Assembly (NCBI GenBank): GCA_002324875.1
Contig: NTJG01000002.1
Location: 124,001-188,000 of the forward strand
Length of the DNA: 64,000 bases
Reading direction: 5' to 3'
Source of the DNA: Lysobacteraceae bacterium NML93-0793
GTDB lineage: Bacteria; Pseudomonadota; Gammaproteobacteria; Xanthomonadales; Xanthomonadaceae
A program made the translations under genes and the position numbers. Position 1 is the first letter of the stretch; every line of letters begins with the position of its first letter. Below, piece after piece: positions 9,789-19,701 of this stretch. A model generated the notes under the pieces. It was not told the origin of the DNA. It was given only the letters and a program-made list of their open reading frames with translations, and did no database searches.

Positions 9789-10871
9789 TCAGCGCAGGTG
9801 GAACACGGGCGTCACGCCCTCGATGTTGCCGTCCGCTTCGACCAGGACCTGCGCATCGGCCATCCGCCGGAAGCCGGTCAGACCCGTCAGGAGGTCCAGT
9901 TCGATCTCCAGCCCCTGCGGCGTGGCCCGCACCGGGCGCATGCCGCGCACCACCGACATCCGCTGCAGCTGCGCCGAGAGACGAATGAAATCCGCACTGG
10001 AGTTGATGCCGGTGAATACGATCGGCTGGGTCGAGGGCGCACCCGCCGGGCTGGCCTTGGCGTAGCGACGGGTCAGCGCATCGGCAGCACCGTCGGCACC
10101 AGTGGGGAGCAGGCGCCGCGCGTCGTCGGCGGTCTCGCTCCAGCGCGACAGCACACGGCCGCCATCGACGAAGATCCAGTCGGCTTTCCAACCCGCGCCG
10201 TTGCGATAGAGCTTGCCCACGAGCTGCATCGGCGGGGTGTAACGCGCGGAAATCCGCGCGATCGACGCGGTGTCGCCGCGCCAGATCGCGCCGACCGCGG
10301 CCTGCTCGGCCGCACTGCCGCCGGGCAGGCCCAAGCGGTAGCCGCGCTCGATCGCACGCTGCAGGATCGGGCGCGCGACGTTGCTCTGCTGCAAGGCCAC
10401 CAGGCGCGGCCCAGACCCGTCGTCGATCGCGAGCCACAGCACCGGCTTGGGACGCGGGTCCGGCCAGACCGGAAGTCCCAGTGCCGCGGCGACCGCATCG
10501 ATATCGTCGCGCCGGTAGCGAACGACCAGCACCGTGGTGAAGGTCGGCGAGCCACGCGACGACACACCCTCGTCCTGACGGTAGTCGTAGCCCTCCACAT
10601 ATTGCTTGGCACGCCGCAGCTCCTGGGCGACTCCGGGCCGCTGCGCCGCGCTGCGGTCACCCGACAGCTTGCCCAGCACCTGGGCCAGACCGCGTGCGAA
10701 GCCGGCCTCGCGCTCGCTCTCGCTCTGGCTGCGCACCGGAATCTCGGCCGAATACAGCCCTGTCCCCTCGGCGCGATCGCCCTCGACCCGCTGGGCGGAC
10801 GCAGGGCCGGCGATCAGCAGCGCGGCCAGCAGCCACATGATCATTCCCAACAGGCGTTTCGGGCGGTGCAT
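9789..10871 (-). CDS. DUF2066 domain-containing exported protein
   Basis: Exported protein of 360 residues with a signal peptide (hydrophobic MWLLAALLIAGPASA, cleaved near residue 26). The region EIPVRSQSESEREAGFARGL and the following segment are typical of the DUF2066 family, which is found beside purM/hda in many gammaproteobacteria. No enzymatic motif is visible and function is unknown. It heads the minus-strand group with the permease and hda and is divergent from purM across 131 bases, so that interval probably holds both promoters. Confidence 0.8.
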   Translation of the reverse strand: MHRPKRLLGMIMWLLAALLIAGPASAQRVEGDRAEGTGLYSAEIPVRSQSESEREAGFARGLAQVLGKLSGDRSAAQRPGVAQELRRAKQYVEGYDYRQDEGVSSRGSPTFTTVLVVRYRRDDIDAVAAALGLPVWPDPRPKPVLWLAIDDGSGPRLVALQQSNVARPILQRAIERGYRLGLPGGSAAEQAAVGAIWRGDTASIARISARYTPPMQLVGKLYRNGAGWKADWIFVDGGRVLSRWSETADDARRLLPTGADGAADALTRRYAKASPAGAPSTQPIVFTGINSSADFIRLSAQLQRMSVVRGMRPVRATPQGLEIELDLLTGLTGFRRMADAQVLVEADGNIEGVTPVFHLR

Positions 10872-11002
10872 CCGGCGGATCCTGGACTCGGGTCAACGAC
10901 GCGGGATGGTGCCACAAACCACGCGCACGGTCCGTGGAGCGGGGCTCCTGCGGGGCGGACCCGAAGACGCCCGGCTGCTAGAATTCGCGTTCTTTCCGCC
11001 TC

Positions 11003-12061
11003 GTGACGGCCACCGTGACCGCCCCCACTCCCCTGACCTACCGCGATGCCGGCGTCGACATCGACGCGGGCAACGCACTCGTCGAACGCATCAAGCCGCT
11101 GGTCAAGCGCAGCTTCCGCCCCGAGGTGATGGGGGGGCTCGGCGGGTTCGGCGCGCTGTTCGACCTGTCCGGCAAATATCGCGAGCCGGTGCTGGTGTCG
11201 GGCACGGACGGCGTCGGCACCAAGCTCAAGCTCGCCCAGCAGCTCGGCCGCCACGACACCATCGGTATCGATCTGGTCGGCATGTGCGTCAACGACGTTC
11301 TGGTGCAGGGTGCCGAACCGCTGTTCTTTCTCGACTACTTCGCCACCGGCAAGCTCGACATCGACACCACGGCGGCAGTGATCGGCGGAATCGCCCGCGG
11401 CTGCGAGCTCTCGGGGTGCGCACTGATCGGCGGTGAGACCGCCGAAATGCCGGACATGTATGCGATCGGCGAGTACGACCTGGCCGGCTTCACCGTCGGC
11501 GCGGTCGAGAAATCCGAACTGCGTGACGGCAGCAAGGTGCAGGCCGGCGACGTGCTGGTCGGCATCGCGTCGAGCGGCCCGCATTCCAACGGCTACTCGC
11601 TGATCCGGCGTATCTATGACCGCGCCGGTCGCCCCACCGATGTCGAGGTCGGCGGCGCGCCGCTGGTCGATGCGCTGATGGCCCCGACCGCGCTGTACGT
11701 CAAGCCGGTGCTCGAACTGCTGCGCAGCGAACTCGGCCCGCAACTGCATGCGATGGCCCACATCACCGGCGGCGGCCTGACCGAGAACATCATCCGCGTG
11801 ATTCCGGACGGCCTGGGCCTGACGATCGACGCCGCGGCGTGGCCACTGCCGCCGGTCTTCGAATGGCTGCAACGCGAAGGCGCGGTGGCCGATCACGAAA
11901 TGTGGCGCACCTTCAATTGCGGCATCGGCTTCGTCCTCGCCGTGCCCGCCGACGCCGTGGCGGCCTTCGGCCGTGCCCTCGATGATCTCGATCTGCGCCA
12001 TTGGACGATCGGCGAAGTCGTGACCGCCAGCGACGGGGTCGAGCGTGTCCGTATCGGCTGA
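11003..12061 (+). CDS. purM: Phosphoribosylformylglycinamidine cyclo-ligase
   Basis: Fifth step of de novo purine synthesis, converting FGAM to AIR with ATP. The 352-residue protein carries the PurM signatures [34 protein letters not shown] and HITGGG, all intact. The start is GTG at 11003; a second GTG at 11015 is also possible. It is followed by purN after 66 bases, the usual purM-purN pair. Confidence 0.96.
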   Translation: MTATVTAPTPLTYRDAGVDIDAGNALVERIKPLVKRSFRPEVMGGLGGFGALFDLSGKYREPVLVSGTDGVGTKLKLAQQLGRHDTIGIDLVGMCVNDVLVQGAEPLFFLDYFATGKLDIDTTAAVIGGIARGCELSGCALIGGETAEMPDMYAIGEYDLAGFTVGAVEKSELRDGSKVQAGDVLVGIASSGPHSNGYSLIRRIYDRAGRPTDVEVGGAPLVDALMAPTALYVKPVLELLRSELGPQLHAMAHITGGGLTENIIRVIPDGLGLTIDAAAWPLPPVFEWLQREGAVADHEMWRTFNCGIGFVLAVPADAVAAFGRALDDLDLRHWTIGEVVTASDGVERVRIG

Positions 12062-12127
12062 GCCGGCATCGCAAGCGACCCTGCCCGCGGAACGGCACCG
12101 CGTGACGCGTTCTTACGGAGCGCGCTG

Positions 12128-12784
12128 ATGCCACTGCGCATCGCGGTGATCGCCTCGGGACGGGGCAGCAACCTGCAGGCGATTCTCGATGCGATCGCTG
12201 CCGGCACGCTGGATGCGGAGATCGTCGGCGTCTGGTCCGATCGCCGTGACGCCTTCGCGCTGCAGCGCGCGCGTGCGGCGGGTGTGCCGGCGCACCTGGT
12301 GCGACCGCGTGACTACGGCGATCGCACCGGACACGATGCCGCCCTGTTCGGGGCCATCGACTTGGCGGAGCCCGAGCTGATCGTCTGCGCGGGCTACATG
12401 CGCCTGATCGGCGCGGCGGCGGTCGATGCCCGCCCCGGACGCATGATCAATATCCATCCGTCGCTGCTGCCCGCGTTCAAAGGCCTGCACACGCACCAGC
12501 AGGCGCTCGATGCGGGCGTGACCGAACACGGCGCCAGCGTGCACGTCGTCACCGCCGACCTCGATGGCGGCCCTGTGCTGTCCCAGGCGCGTGTACCGGT
12601 GCTGCCGGGCGATACGGCCGACAGCCTGGCTGCCCGCGTGCTGACCCGCGAGCACCCCCTGCTGCTCGAAACCCTGCGCTGGATCGCCGAACGCCGCCTC
12701 GTTCTGACGGGTTCGCGTGTGGACGTGAATGGCCACCCGCTCACCGCGCCGCTTCAGCTGGCAGCCAACCAGCGCTTTGCATGA
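12128..12784 (+). CDS. purN: Phosphoribosylglycinamide formyltransferase
   Basis: Third step of purine synthesis, transferring a formyl group from 10-formyl-THF to GAR. The 218-residue protein has the phosphate-binding ASGRGSNLQA loop near the N-terminus, and the catalytic Asn and His are in NIHPSLLPAFKG. The catalytic Asp is in the HVVTADLDGGP segment. Directly downstream of purM and ten bases before the first DUF3108 gene, so the pair and the two DUF3108 genes look like one transcript. Confidence 0.95.
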   Translation: MPLRIAVIASGRGSNLQAILDAIAAGTLDAEIVGVWSDRRDAFALQRARAAGVPAHLVRPRDYGDRTGHDAALFGAIDLAEPELIVCAGYMRLIGAAAVDARPGRMINIHPSLLPAFKGLHTHQQALDAGVTEHGASVHVVTADLDGGPVLSQARVPVLPGDTADSLAARVLTREHPLLLETLRWIAERRLVLTGSRVDVNGHPLTAPLQLAANQRFA

Positions 12785-12794
12785 TGGCTGCCTC

Positions 12795-13505
12795 ATGCGC
12801 CCTGCCCTCCTGCTCGCCGGACTTCTGATCGCCGCGCTACCTGTTGGCGCGGCCGAGTTGCGCCCGTTCGTCGCGACCTATGACGCGTGGTATCAGGGCA
12901 AGGCCGCGGGGACCGCGACGATGCGACTGGCCCCCCAGGGCGACCAGTGGGACATCGGTCTCGACATTCGCGGCAATCGCGGCTTCGCCGGCATTCTCGG
13001 ACTCAATCTGAGCCAGAACACCGTGTTCGACATCGCCGGGGGGCTGTACCGCCCGCTGCAGCAATCGACGGTGCGCAAGGCCGCGATGTTCTTCAACCGG
13101 CGGGTCACCGGTCTCTACGACTGGAGTCGCAACGTGGCGCAGTGGAGCGGCGATCTGAAGGCAAGCCGGAAGGCGCCGGTTGCGCTGCAGTCCGGCGACA
13201 TGAGTGCCTTGCTGATCAATCTCGCGGTCATCCGTGATGCGCTGCCGGGCGTGCAGCTGCAGTACCGGTTCGTCGACGGCGGGCGGGTGCGCGAATACCA
13301 CTACCAGGCCGAGCAGGCGCCGGAGATCGTGCCGGTCGGCGAGATGAGTTACTCGGCGCTGCGCGTTTCACGGACCAACGGCGGCAACGACGAGATGATC
13401 ATCTGGGTCGCGGACGGCGTGCCCACGCCCGTCCGCATCCTGCAACGCGAAGATGGCGAGGACGCGATCGATCTGCGCCTCGTCGAATACCAAGGAGTTC
13501 AATGA
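12795..13505 (+). CDS. DUF3108 domain-containing exported protein (first of a tandem pair)
   Basis: Predicted periplasmic protein of 236 residues with a signal peptide (MRPALLLAGLLIAALPVGA-A). The body begins FVATYDAWYQGKAAGTATM and continues with YDWSRN, QSGDMSALLINLAVIRD and YHYQ, matching the DUF3108 family, which is often found next to purN in gammaproteobacteria. Function is unknown; related proteins are thought to be beta-rich, lipid-binding-like folds, which is inference. I chose the ATG at 12795 because it opens the signal peptide. It overlaps the second copy by an ATGA-type junction and is probably its divergent paralogue. Confidence 0.8.
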   Translation: MRPALLLAGLLIAALPVGAAELRPFVATYDAWYQGKAAGTATMRLAPQGDQWDIGLDIRGNRGFAGILGLNLSQNTVFDIAGGLYRPLQQSTVRKAAMFFNRRVTGLYDWSRNVAQWSGDLKASRKAPVALQSGDMSALLINLAVIRDALPGVQLQYRFVDGGRVREYHYQAEQAPEIVPVGEMSYSALRVSRTNGGNDEMIIWVADGVPTPVRILQREDGEDAIDLRLVEYQGVQ

Positions 13506-14221
13506 TGAAACTGCGTGCCCTGATGTCCCGTCCCGCGCGCTCGTGCGCGGCGGCGCTGCTCGCGATCGCCGCAGTGCCGGCGTTGGCGATCGAGCCGTTC
13601 AACGCGACCTACCAGGCCAACTACATGGGACTGCGGGCCGAGGCGAACATGAACCTGGCGCGCGAATCCGGCAACCGCTGGACCTACGGCCTGCAGGTCG
13701 CCGGCGCCGGCGCGCGGATGCAGCAGACCACCGTATTCGAGGCCGATGGCGAGCAGTGGCGGCCGATTTCGAGCAGCGATTCGCAGCGCGGTGAATCCGG
13801 GATCGCGGCGATGCTCATGAAGCCTCGCGAGCTCAACACCACGTATGACTGGAACGCGGGCGAGGCCCGCTTCTCGGGGGACGTGCGTGACGGCCAGAGC
13901 GCGCCCGTGCGACTGCAGCCGGGTGATCTCGACGGCATGCTGATGAACCTCGTGCTGGTGCGCGACGTGCAGGCAGGCAAGTCGCCGCTGCGCTACCGCC
14001 TGGTCGAGGATGGCCGCAGCAAGCGCCAGGTGTTCGAGCGTGAAGGCACCGAGGCCGTGACCGTGGGTGGACGGACCCTGCAGGCGACCAAGGTGGTGCG
14101 CACCGACGGTCGTCGCCAGATCGTGGCCTGGATCGTCGACGACCTGCCTGTGCCGGCGCGCCTGCTGCAGCGCCGCGACGGCAAGGACCACATCGACATG
14201 CGCCTGCAGTCGGTCAACTGA
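13505..14221 (+). CDS. DUF3108 domain-containing exported protein (second of a tandem pair)
   Basis: Exported protein of 238 residues with a signal peptide ending near PALA-I and the same fold pattern as its upstream neighbour: FNATYQANYMGL, a TTYDWN segment, QPGDLDGMLMNLVLVRD, and a closing DHIDMRLQ parallel to DAIDLRLV in the first copy. This supports tandem duplication and divergence. Two ATG codons lie back to back at 13502 and 13505; AAGGAG at 13492-13497 is better spaced (seven bases) for 13505. A strong terminator follows at 14241. Confidence 0.8.
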   Translation: MKLRALMSRPARSCAAALLAIAAVPALAIEPFNATYQANYMGLRAEANMNLARESGNRWTYGLQVAGAGARMQQTTVFEADGEQWRPISSSDSQRGESGIAAMLMKPRELNTTYDWNAGEARFSGDVRDGQSAPVRLQPGDLDGMLMNLVLVRDVQAGKSPLRYRLVEDGRSKRQVFEREGTEAVTVGGRTLQATKVVRTDGRRQIVAWIVDDLPVPARLLQRRDGKDHIDMRLQSVN

Positions 14222-14240
14222 GACCGCGCGTCGATCCACG

Positions 14241-14270
14241 AAAAAGCCCCGCAGATGCGGGGCTTTTTTT
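14241..14270. terminator. Bidirectional rho-independent terminator
   Basis: A run of A's, the stem GCCCCGC/GCGGGGC with loop AGAT, then seven T's. With A's on one side and T's on the other it can end transcription of both the DUF3108 genes (plus) and the EF-hand gene (minus), which converge here. Confidence 0.92.
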
Positions 14271-14288
14271 CCGAGCGCGCGGATCGGA

Positions 14289-14594
14289 TCAGGGCGCCGC
14301 GGGCGGCGGATCGGTCCGGCATTCCATGCGGATCACCTCGCCGCTTCGGCGCCAGCGGTACTCCACGCAGCTGCGCTGTCCGCTCCGGGTGCGAACGGCC
14401 GAAACCGACACGAACCCCTGCAGGATTTCCCGGCGCGTGAGCTCGCCGTCCTCGTTCCAGTCCATGTCCTTGAAGGCCATGCCGCTCATCGCCGCGGCGC
14501 CGACGTACTGCAGCCAGCCCAGCCCCAGCAGGACCAGCGCGATGGTGGCGAACAAGGCGATACGGCGGTTCGACAGTCGCCCCCGGAACGCCAC
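14289..14594 (-). CDS. Small membrane-anchored EF-hand protein
   Basis: Predicted 101-residue protein with one N-terminal transmembrane helix (about residues 12-35, IALFATIALVLLGLGWLQYV) and one canonical calcium-binding EF-hand loop, DWNEDGELTRRE, with ligands at loop positions 1, 3, 5 and 12 and Gly at 6. The C-terminal half has two cysteines (in RSCVEYR and MECRTD) that could form a disulfide in the periplasm. I choose the GTG at 14594, which has GGGAG eight bases upstream and begins three bases beyond the murA stop; a TTG at 14600 is possible. It is the last gene of the bolA-murA group. Calcium binding is a prediction. Confidence 0.7.
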   Translation of the reverse strand: MAFRGRLSNRRIALFATIALVLLGLGWLQYVGAAAMSGMAFKDMDWNEDGELTRREILQGFVSVSAVRTRSGQRSCVEYRWRRSGEVIRMECRTDPPPAAP

Positions 14595-14596
14595 CG

Positions 14597-16177
<1,581 letters not shown>

Positions 16178-16267
16178 TCATCGCCGACGCCGCCGGTCGC
16201 GGGGCATTCACGGCGGGAAGCGCATAAAATGAATGGCTTAGCCTAACGGAAAAGCCCCTTGCCGGAT

Positions 16268-17269
16268 ATGGTCCACACCGCCGCCCAGCCCGCGTCCGGG
16301 CCCGTTTCGTTCGCCGACAGCGGGCGCCGTGTCTTCGCGGTCGAGGTCGAGGGGCTGCAGGCCGTCGCCGCCCGTCTGGACGGGGCGTTCAGCGCCGCCT
16401 GCGCACGCATGCTCGAGTGCCGCGGCCGCGTGGTCTGCACCGGCATGGGCAAATCCGGGCACGTGGCGCGCAAGATCGCGGCCACCCTCGCCTCCACCGG
16501 TACGCCGGCGTTCTACGTGCACCCGGGCGAAGCCGGGCACGGCGATCTCGGCATGATCACCGATGCCGATGTGGTGCTGGCGCTGTCGTATTCCGGCGAG
16601 TCGGACGAGATCCTGATGCTGTTGCCGGTGCTTAAGCGCCAGGGCAACCCCCTGATCGCGATGACCGGACGCCCTGCCTCCACGCTGGCGACCGCGGCTG
16701 ACGTCCACCTCGACATCAGCGTGCCGGCCGAGGCCTGTCCGCTGGCGCTGGCGCCGACGTCCAGCACCACCGCGTCGCTGGCGATGGGCGATGCCCTGGC
16801 CGTCGCCCTGCTCGAGGCGCGCGGTTTCACCGCCGACGATTTCGCACGCTCGCATCCGGCCGGCGCACTGGGCCGACGCCTGCTGCTGCATATCCGCGAC
16901 GTCATGCACGGTGGCGACGAGATCCCCGCCGTCACCGCCGAGGCCACGCTGGCCGATGCGCTGATGGAGATGAGCCGCAAGCGGCTGGGCATGACCGTCG
17001 TCGTCGACGACGCGCAGCGTCTGATCGGTCTCTACACCGACGGCGACCTGCGCCGCACGTTGACCGACCCTGCGATCGACGTGCGCAATGTCCGGATCGC
17101 CGACGTGATGACCCGCGAACCCTCGTTCGTCGACGCCGATGCGCTGGCCGTCGAAGCCGCGCGCCTAATGGAAACCCGCAAGATCACGATGCTTCCTGTG
17201 GTCGATGCCGAGCGACGGGTCGTCGGCGCCCTGAACATTCAGGACCTGTTGCGCGCGCGCGTGGTGTAA
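16268..17269 (+). CDS. kdsD: D-arabinose 5-phosphate isomerase
   Basis: Converts D-ribulose 5-phosphate to D-arabinose 5-phosphate, the first step toward Kdo for lipopolysaccharide. From the ATG at 16268 the protein has 333 residues: an N-terminal SIS sugar-isomerase domain (VVCTGMGKSGHVARK, HPGEAGHGDLGMI, YSGESDEI, SSTTASLAMGDALA) followed by two CBS domains (RDVMH... and ADVMTREPS...). A TTG at 16259 is an alternative, with GGAAAAG seven bases before it. It starts the long plus-strand Kdo/Lpt/rpoN/PTS block. A -10-like TAAAAT lies at 16225-16230. Confidence 0.94.
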   Translation: MVHTAAQPASGPVSFADSGRRVFAVEVEGLQAVAARLDGAFSAACARMLECRGRVVCTGMGKSGHVARKIAATLASTGTPAFYVHPGEAGHGDLGMITDADVVLALSYSGESDEILMLLPVLKRQGNPLIAMTGRPASTLATAADVHLDISVPAEACPLALAPTSSTTASLAMGDALAVALLEARGFTADDFARSHPAGALGRRLLLHIRDVMHGGDEIPAVTAEATLADALMEMSRKRLGMTVVVDDAQRLIGLYTDGDLRRTLTDPAIDVRNVRIADVMTREPSFVDADALAVEAARLMETRKITMLPVVDAERRVVGALNIQDLLRARVV

Positions 17270-17284
17270 CCCTCTTCCGTATTC

Positions 17285-17866
17285 ATGGATCGATCCTTGC
17301 CGATGTCCGACTCTCCGCTCGACGCTGCCTTCGCCCACGTGCCCGCCGATATCGTGGCGCGCGCACGCCGCGTGCGACTGGCCTGCTTCGACGTCGACGG
17401 CACGCTGACCGATGGCGCATTGACCTTCGACAGCGACGGGCGCGAGCTCAAGACCTTTCATGTGCACGACGGCCAGGGCTTGGTGCTTCTGCGCAAGGCC
17501 GGCATCGCGGTCGCGCTGATCACCGCGCGTCAGGGCAGCATCGTCGAGCGGCGCGCACGCGATCTCGGGATCGATGCGTACATGCACGTCGCCGACAAGC
17601 GCGCGCAGGTCGACCGGCTCCGTGAGGCGCTCGGCATCGAGCGCGAAGCCGTGGCCTTCATGGGCGACGACCTGGCGGACATCGGCGCGATGCGAGAGGC
17701 CGGTTTCGCCGTGGCACCGGCCGATGGCCACCGCTGCGCTGCGGATGTCGCCCACTGGCAGACGACCGCCCGCGGCGGTCGTGGCGCGGGGCGGGAACTC
17801 TGCGATCTCCTGCTGCATGCGCAGGGCCGGCTGGCCGGTATCCACGCCGACGGGCGGGTTTCGTGA
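17285..17866 (+). CDS. kdsC: 3-deoxy-D-manno-octulosonate 8-phosphate phosphatase
   Basis: HAD-superfamily phosphatase that releases Kdo from Kdo 8-phosphate. The 193-residue protein has the nucleophile motif DVDGTLTDG, the motif II threonine in LITARQ, and the motif III/IV residues in ADKRAQ and FMGDDLADI. ATG at 17285 or 17303 are both possible starts; neither has a clear ribosome-binding site. It overlaps lptC by four bases (GTGA), continuing the conserved kdsD-kdsC-lptC-lptA-lptB order. Confidence 0.94.
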   Translation: MDRSLPMSDSPLDAAFAHVPADIVARARRVRLACFDVDGTLTDGALTFDSDGRELKTFHVHDGQGLVLLRKAGIAVALITARQGSIVERRARDLGIDAYMHVADKRAQVDRLREALGIEREAVAFMGDDLADIGAMREAGFAVAPADGHRCAADVAHWQTTARGGRGAGRELCDLLLHAQGRLAGIHADGRVS

Positions 17867-18429
17867 ACTGGCGCGTCACGCTGACGCTGGTGCTGCTGGC
17901 CGGCGCGCTCGTTTCCGGCTGGGCGGCCTGGCAGCAGCAGGATGCGCTGGTGTCGGACACCGCCACCGACGGGCGCACGGATTATCTGCTCCGCGACTTC
18001 GATCTCGTCGCCCTCGACAGCGAGGGTCAGGAAGCCTTCTCGGTCGCCGCCCCGCAGCTGCAGCAGACACCCGGTGCCCGCACGCTCGAACTCGAAACGC
18101 CGGTCTTCCACATTCCGGCCGAGGACGGCAGTGGCCGGTGGACGGTCGTGTCGCAGACCGGCTGGGTGTCCGACGACAACGAGGAGGTCCGCCTGCGTGG
18201 CGAGGTGACTGCCACCAGCCCGGACGGCGCGCCGCGCCCGACGACGATGCGCACCGACGCCCTCGACATCTTTCCCCAACGCAACCAGGCGGCCACCGAC
18301 GCCGCCGTGGCCGTCACCCAGCCCGGCACTACAATGCAGGGCACCGGCATGCGTGCCGAACTCGATTCGGGTCGGATCGAGCTCCTCTCCCAGGTGAGAT
18401 TCCGCAATGAACCCAATTCCCGCCGTTAG
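17863..18429 (+). CDS. lptC: LPS export ABC transporter periplasmic protein LptC
   Basis: Bitopic inner-membrane protein of 188 residues, with one N-terminal transmembrane helix (LTLVLLAGALVSGWAAW) and a periplasmic beta-jellyroll. It links the LptBFG transporter to LptA and passes lipopolysaccharide on. The sequence is poorly conserved as usual for LptC, but the hydrophobic anchor, the length and the position between kdsC and lptA are decisive. GTG start, overlapping kdsC by four bases; its 3' end overlaps lptA by 23 bases. Confidence 0.9.
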   Translation: MNWRVTLTLVLLAGALVSGWAAWQQQDALVSDTATDGRTDYLLRDFDLVALDSEGQEAFSVAAPQLQQTPGARTLELETPVFHIPAEDGSGRWTVVSQTGWVSDDNEEVRLRGEVTATSPDGAPRPTTMRTDALDIFPQRNQAATDAAVAVTQPGTTMQGTGMRAELDSGRIELLSQVRFRNEPNSRR

Positions 18430-18946
18430 GCTGCTGCTGCTCGCGATCGCGCTGGCCCCGGCGCTCGCCGCGGCCAAATCGTCCGACCGCAACCAGACCC
18501 TGTCCGTCGATGCCGGCGGAAGCGACTGCTCGGTCAGCAACGAGGCGCTGCCCTGCCTGTTCACCAATGGCGTGACGATCACCCAGGGCACGCTGGAGAT
18601 CCAGGCCACGCGCGCCGATGTGCGCCGCCGCAACGGCGAGTTCCAGCGCGTCATCCTCACCGGTGGCCCGGTGCGCATGAAGCAGCAGATGGACGATGGC
18701 GGCTGGGTCGATGCCACTGCCGCGCAGGCCGACTACAACATGCCCAACGACACGGTCGTGCTGACCGGTGGCGCGGTGGTCAACCAGCCCGGCCGTGGCC
18801 GCATGGAGGGCGAGCGCATCGTCTACAACATGGCCTCGGGCCAGGTGCAGGGCGGCGGCGAAGGCCAGGGTCGCGTGCGCATGCAGTTCGAGCCGCGCAA
18901 CCGCAGCCAGACGGCGCCGGCCGGCGGACAGGGAGGCTCGCGCTGA
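18407..18946 (+). CDS. lptA: LPS transport periplasmic protein LptA
   Basis: Periplasmic bridge protein of 179 residues that carries lipopolysaccharide from LptC to LptD. A signal peptide ([16 protein letters not shown]) precedes the OstA/LptA beta-jellyroll, with [14 protein letters not shown] as the typical first repeat and [15 protein letters not shown] and [12 protein letters not shown] further on. The C-terminus is Gly/Gln-rich. Starts inside lptC and overlaps lptB by one base (TGATG). Confidence 0.92.
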   Translation: MNPIPAVRLLLLAIALAPALAAAKSSDRNQTLSVDAGGSDCSVSNEALPCLFTNGVTITQGTLEIQATRADVRRRNGEFQRVILTGGPVRMKQQMDDGGWVDATAAQADYNMPNDTVVLTGGAVVNQPGRGRMEGERIVYNMASGQVQGGGEGQGRVRMQFEPRNRSQTAPAGGQGGSR

Positions 18947-19665
18947 TGCTGGTCGTCGAGGGTCTGCGCAAGGCCTACAAGCAGCGCGAGATCGTCAAGA
19001 CCTTCGGATTGACGCTCGAAGCGGGCGAGGTCGTCGGCCTGCTCGGCCCCAACGGCGCGGGCAAGACGACCTGCTTCTACATGATCGTCGGCCTGGTGCC
19101 GGCCGACGCCGGGCGCATCGTGCTCGACGGTCACGACATCACGGCCGAGCCGATGTACACCCGCGCCAAACGCGGCGTCGGGTACCTGCCGCAGGAGCCG
19201 TCGGTGTTCCGCAAGCTCAGCGTGGCCGACAACATCATGCTGGTGCTCGAACTCCGCGAGGATCTCGACCAGGCCGGACGCAAGAAGCAGCTCGCCGACC
19301 TGATGGACGAACTGCAGATCACCCACGTCGCCGACCAGGCCGGCGCCAGTCTCTCGGGCGGCGAGCGCCGTCGCGTCGAGATCGCGCGCGCACTCGCGGC
19401 CAATCCCCGCATGATGCTGCTCGACGAACCCTTCGCGGGTGTCGACCCCATCTCCGTCGGCGAGATCCAGCGCATCGTCACGCACCTCAAGGAACGGGGC
19501 ATCGGCGTGCTGATCACCGATCACAATGTGCGCGAAACCTTGGGAATCTGCGACCGGGCGTATATCCTCAGTGACGGCGGCGTGCTCGCACAGGGGGCTC
19601 CGGATGCGTTGCTCGCCAATCCCGATGTGCGACGCGTCTATCTTGGAGATTCCTTCAGGCTGTAA
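18946..19665 (+). CDS. lptB: LPS export ABC transporter ATP-binding protein LptB
   Basis: ATPase of the LptB2FG complex that extracts lipopolysaccharide from the inner membrane. The 239-residue protein has Walker [11 protein letters not shown]-loop [12 protein letters not shown], signature LSGGERRR, Walker [13 protein letters not shown] and switch histidine in LITDHNVRE, all intact. lptF and lptG are not in the window, which is normal as they usually sit elsewhere. Followed after 36 bases by rpoN. Confidence 0.96.
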   Translation: MLVVEGLRKAYKQREIVKTFGLTLEAGEVVGLLGPNGAGKTTCFYMIVGLVPADAGRIVLDGHDITAEPMYTRAKRGVGYLPQEPSVFRKLSVADNIMLVLELREDLDQAGRKKQLADLMDELQITHVADQAGASLSGGERRRVEIARALAANPRMMLLDEPFAGVDPISVGEIQRIVTHLKERGIGVLITDHNVRETLGICDRAYILSDGGVLAQGAPDALLANPDVRRVYLGDSFRL

Positions 19666-19701
19666 CGGCGTCGCGCACCCGGCCAAGGAGTTCCGGGCTC
19701 G

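Noticed and set aside
7858-10437. One 859-codon minus-strand frame covering hda and much of the permease
   Set aside because: Only the hda part has protein motifs; the rest is an out-of-frame reading of the permease and DUF2066 genes.
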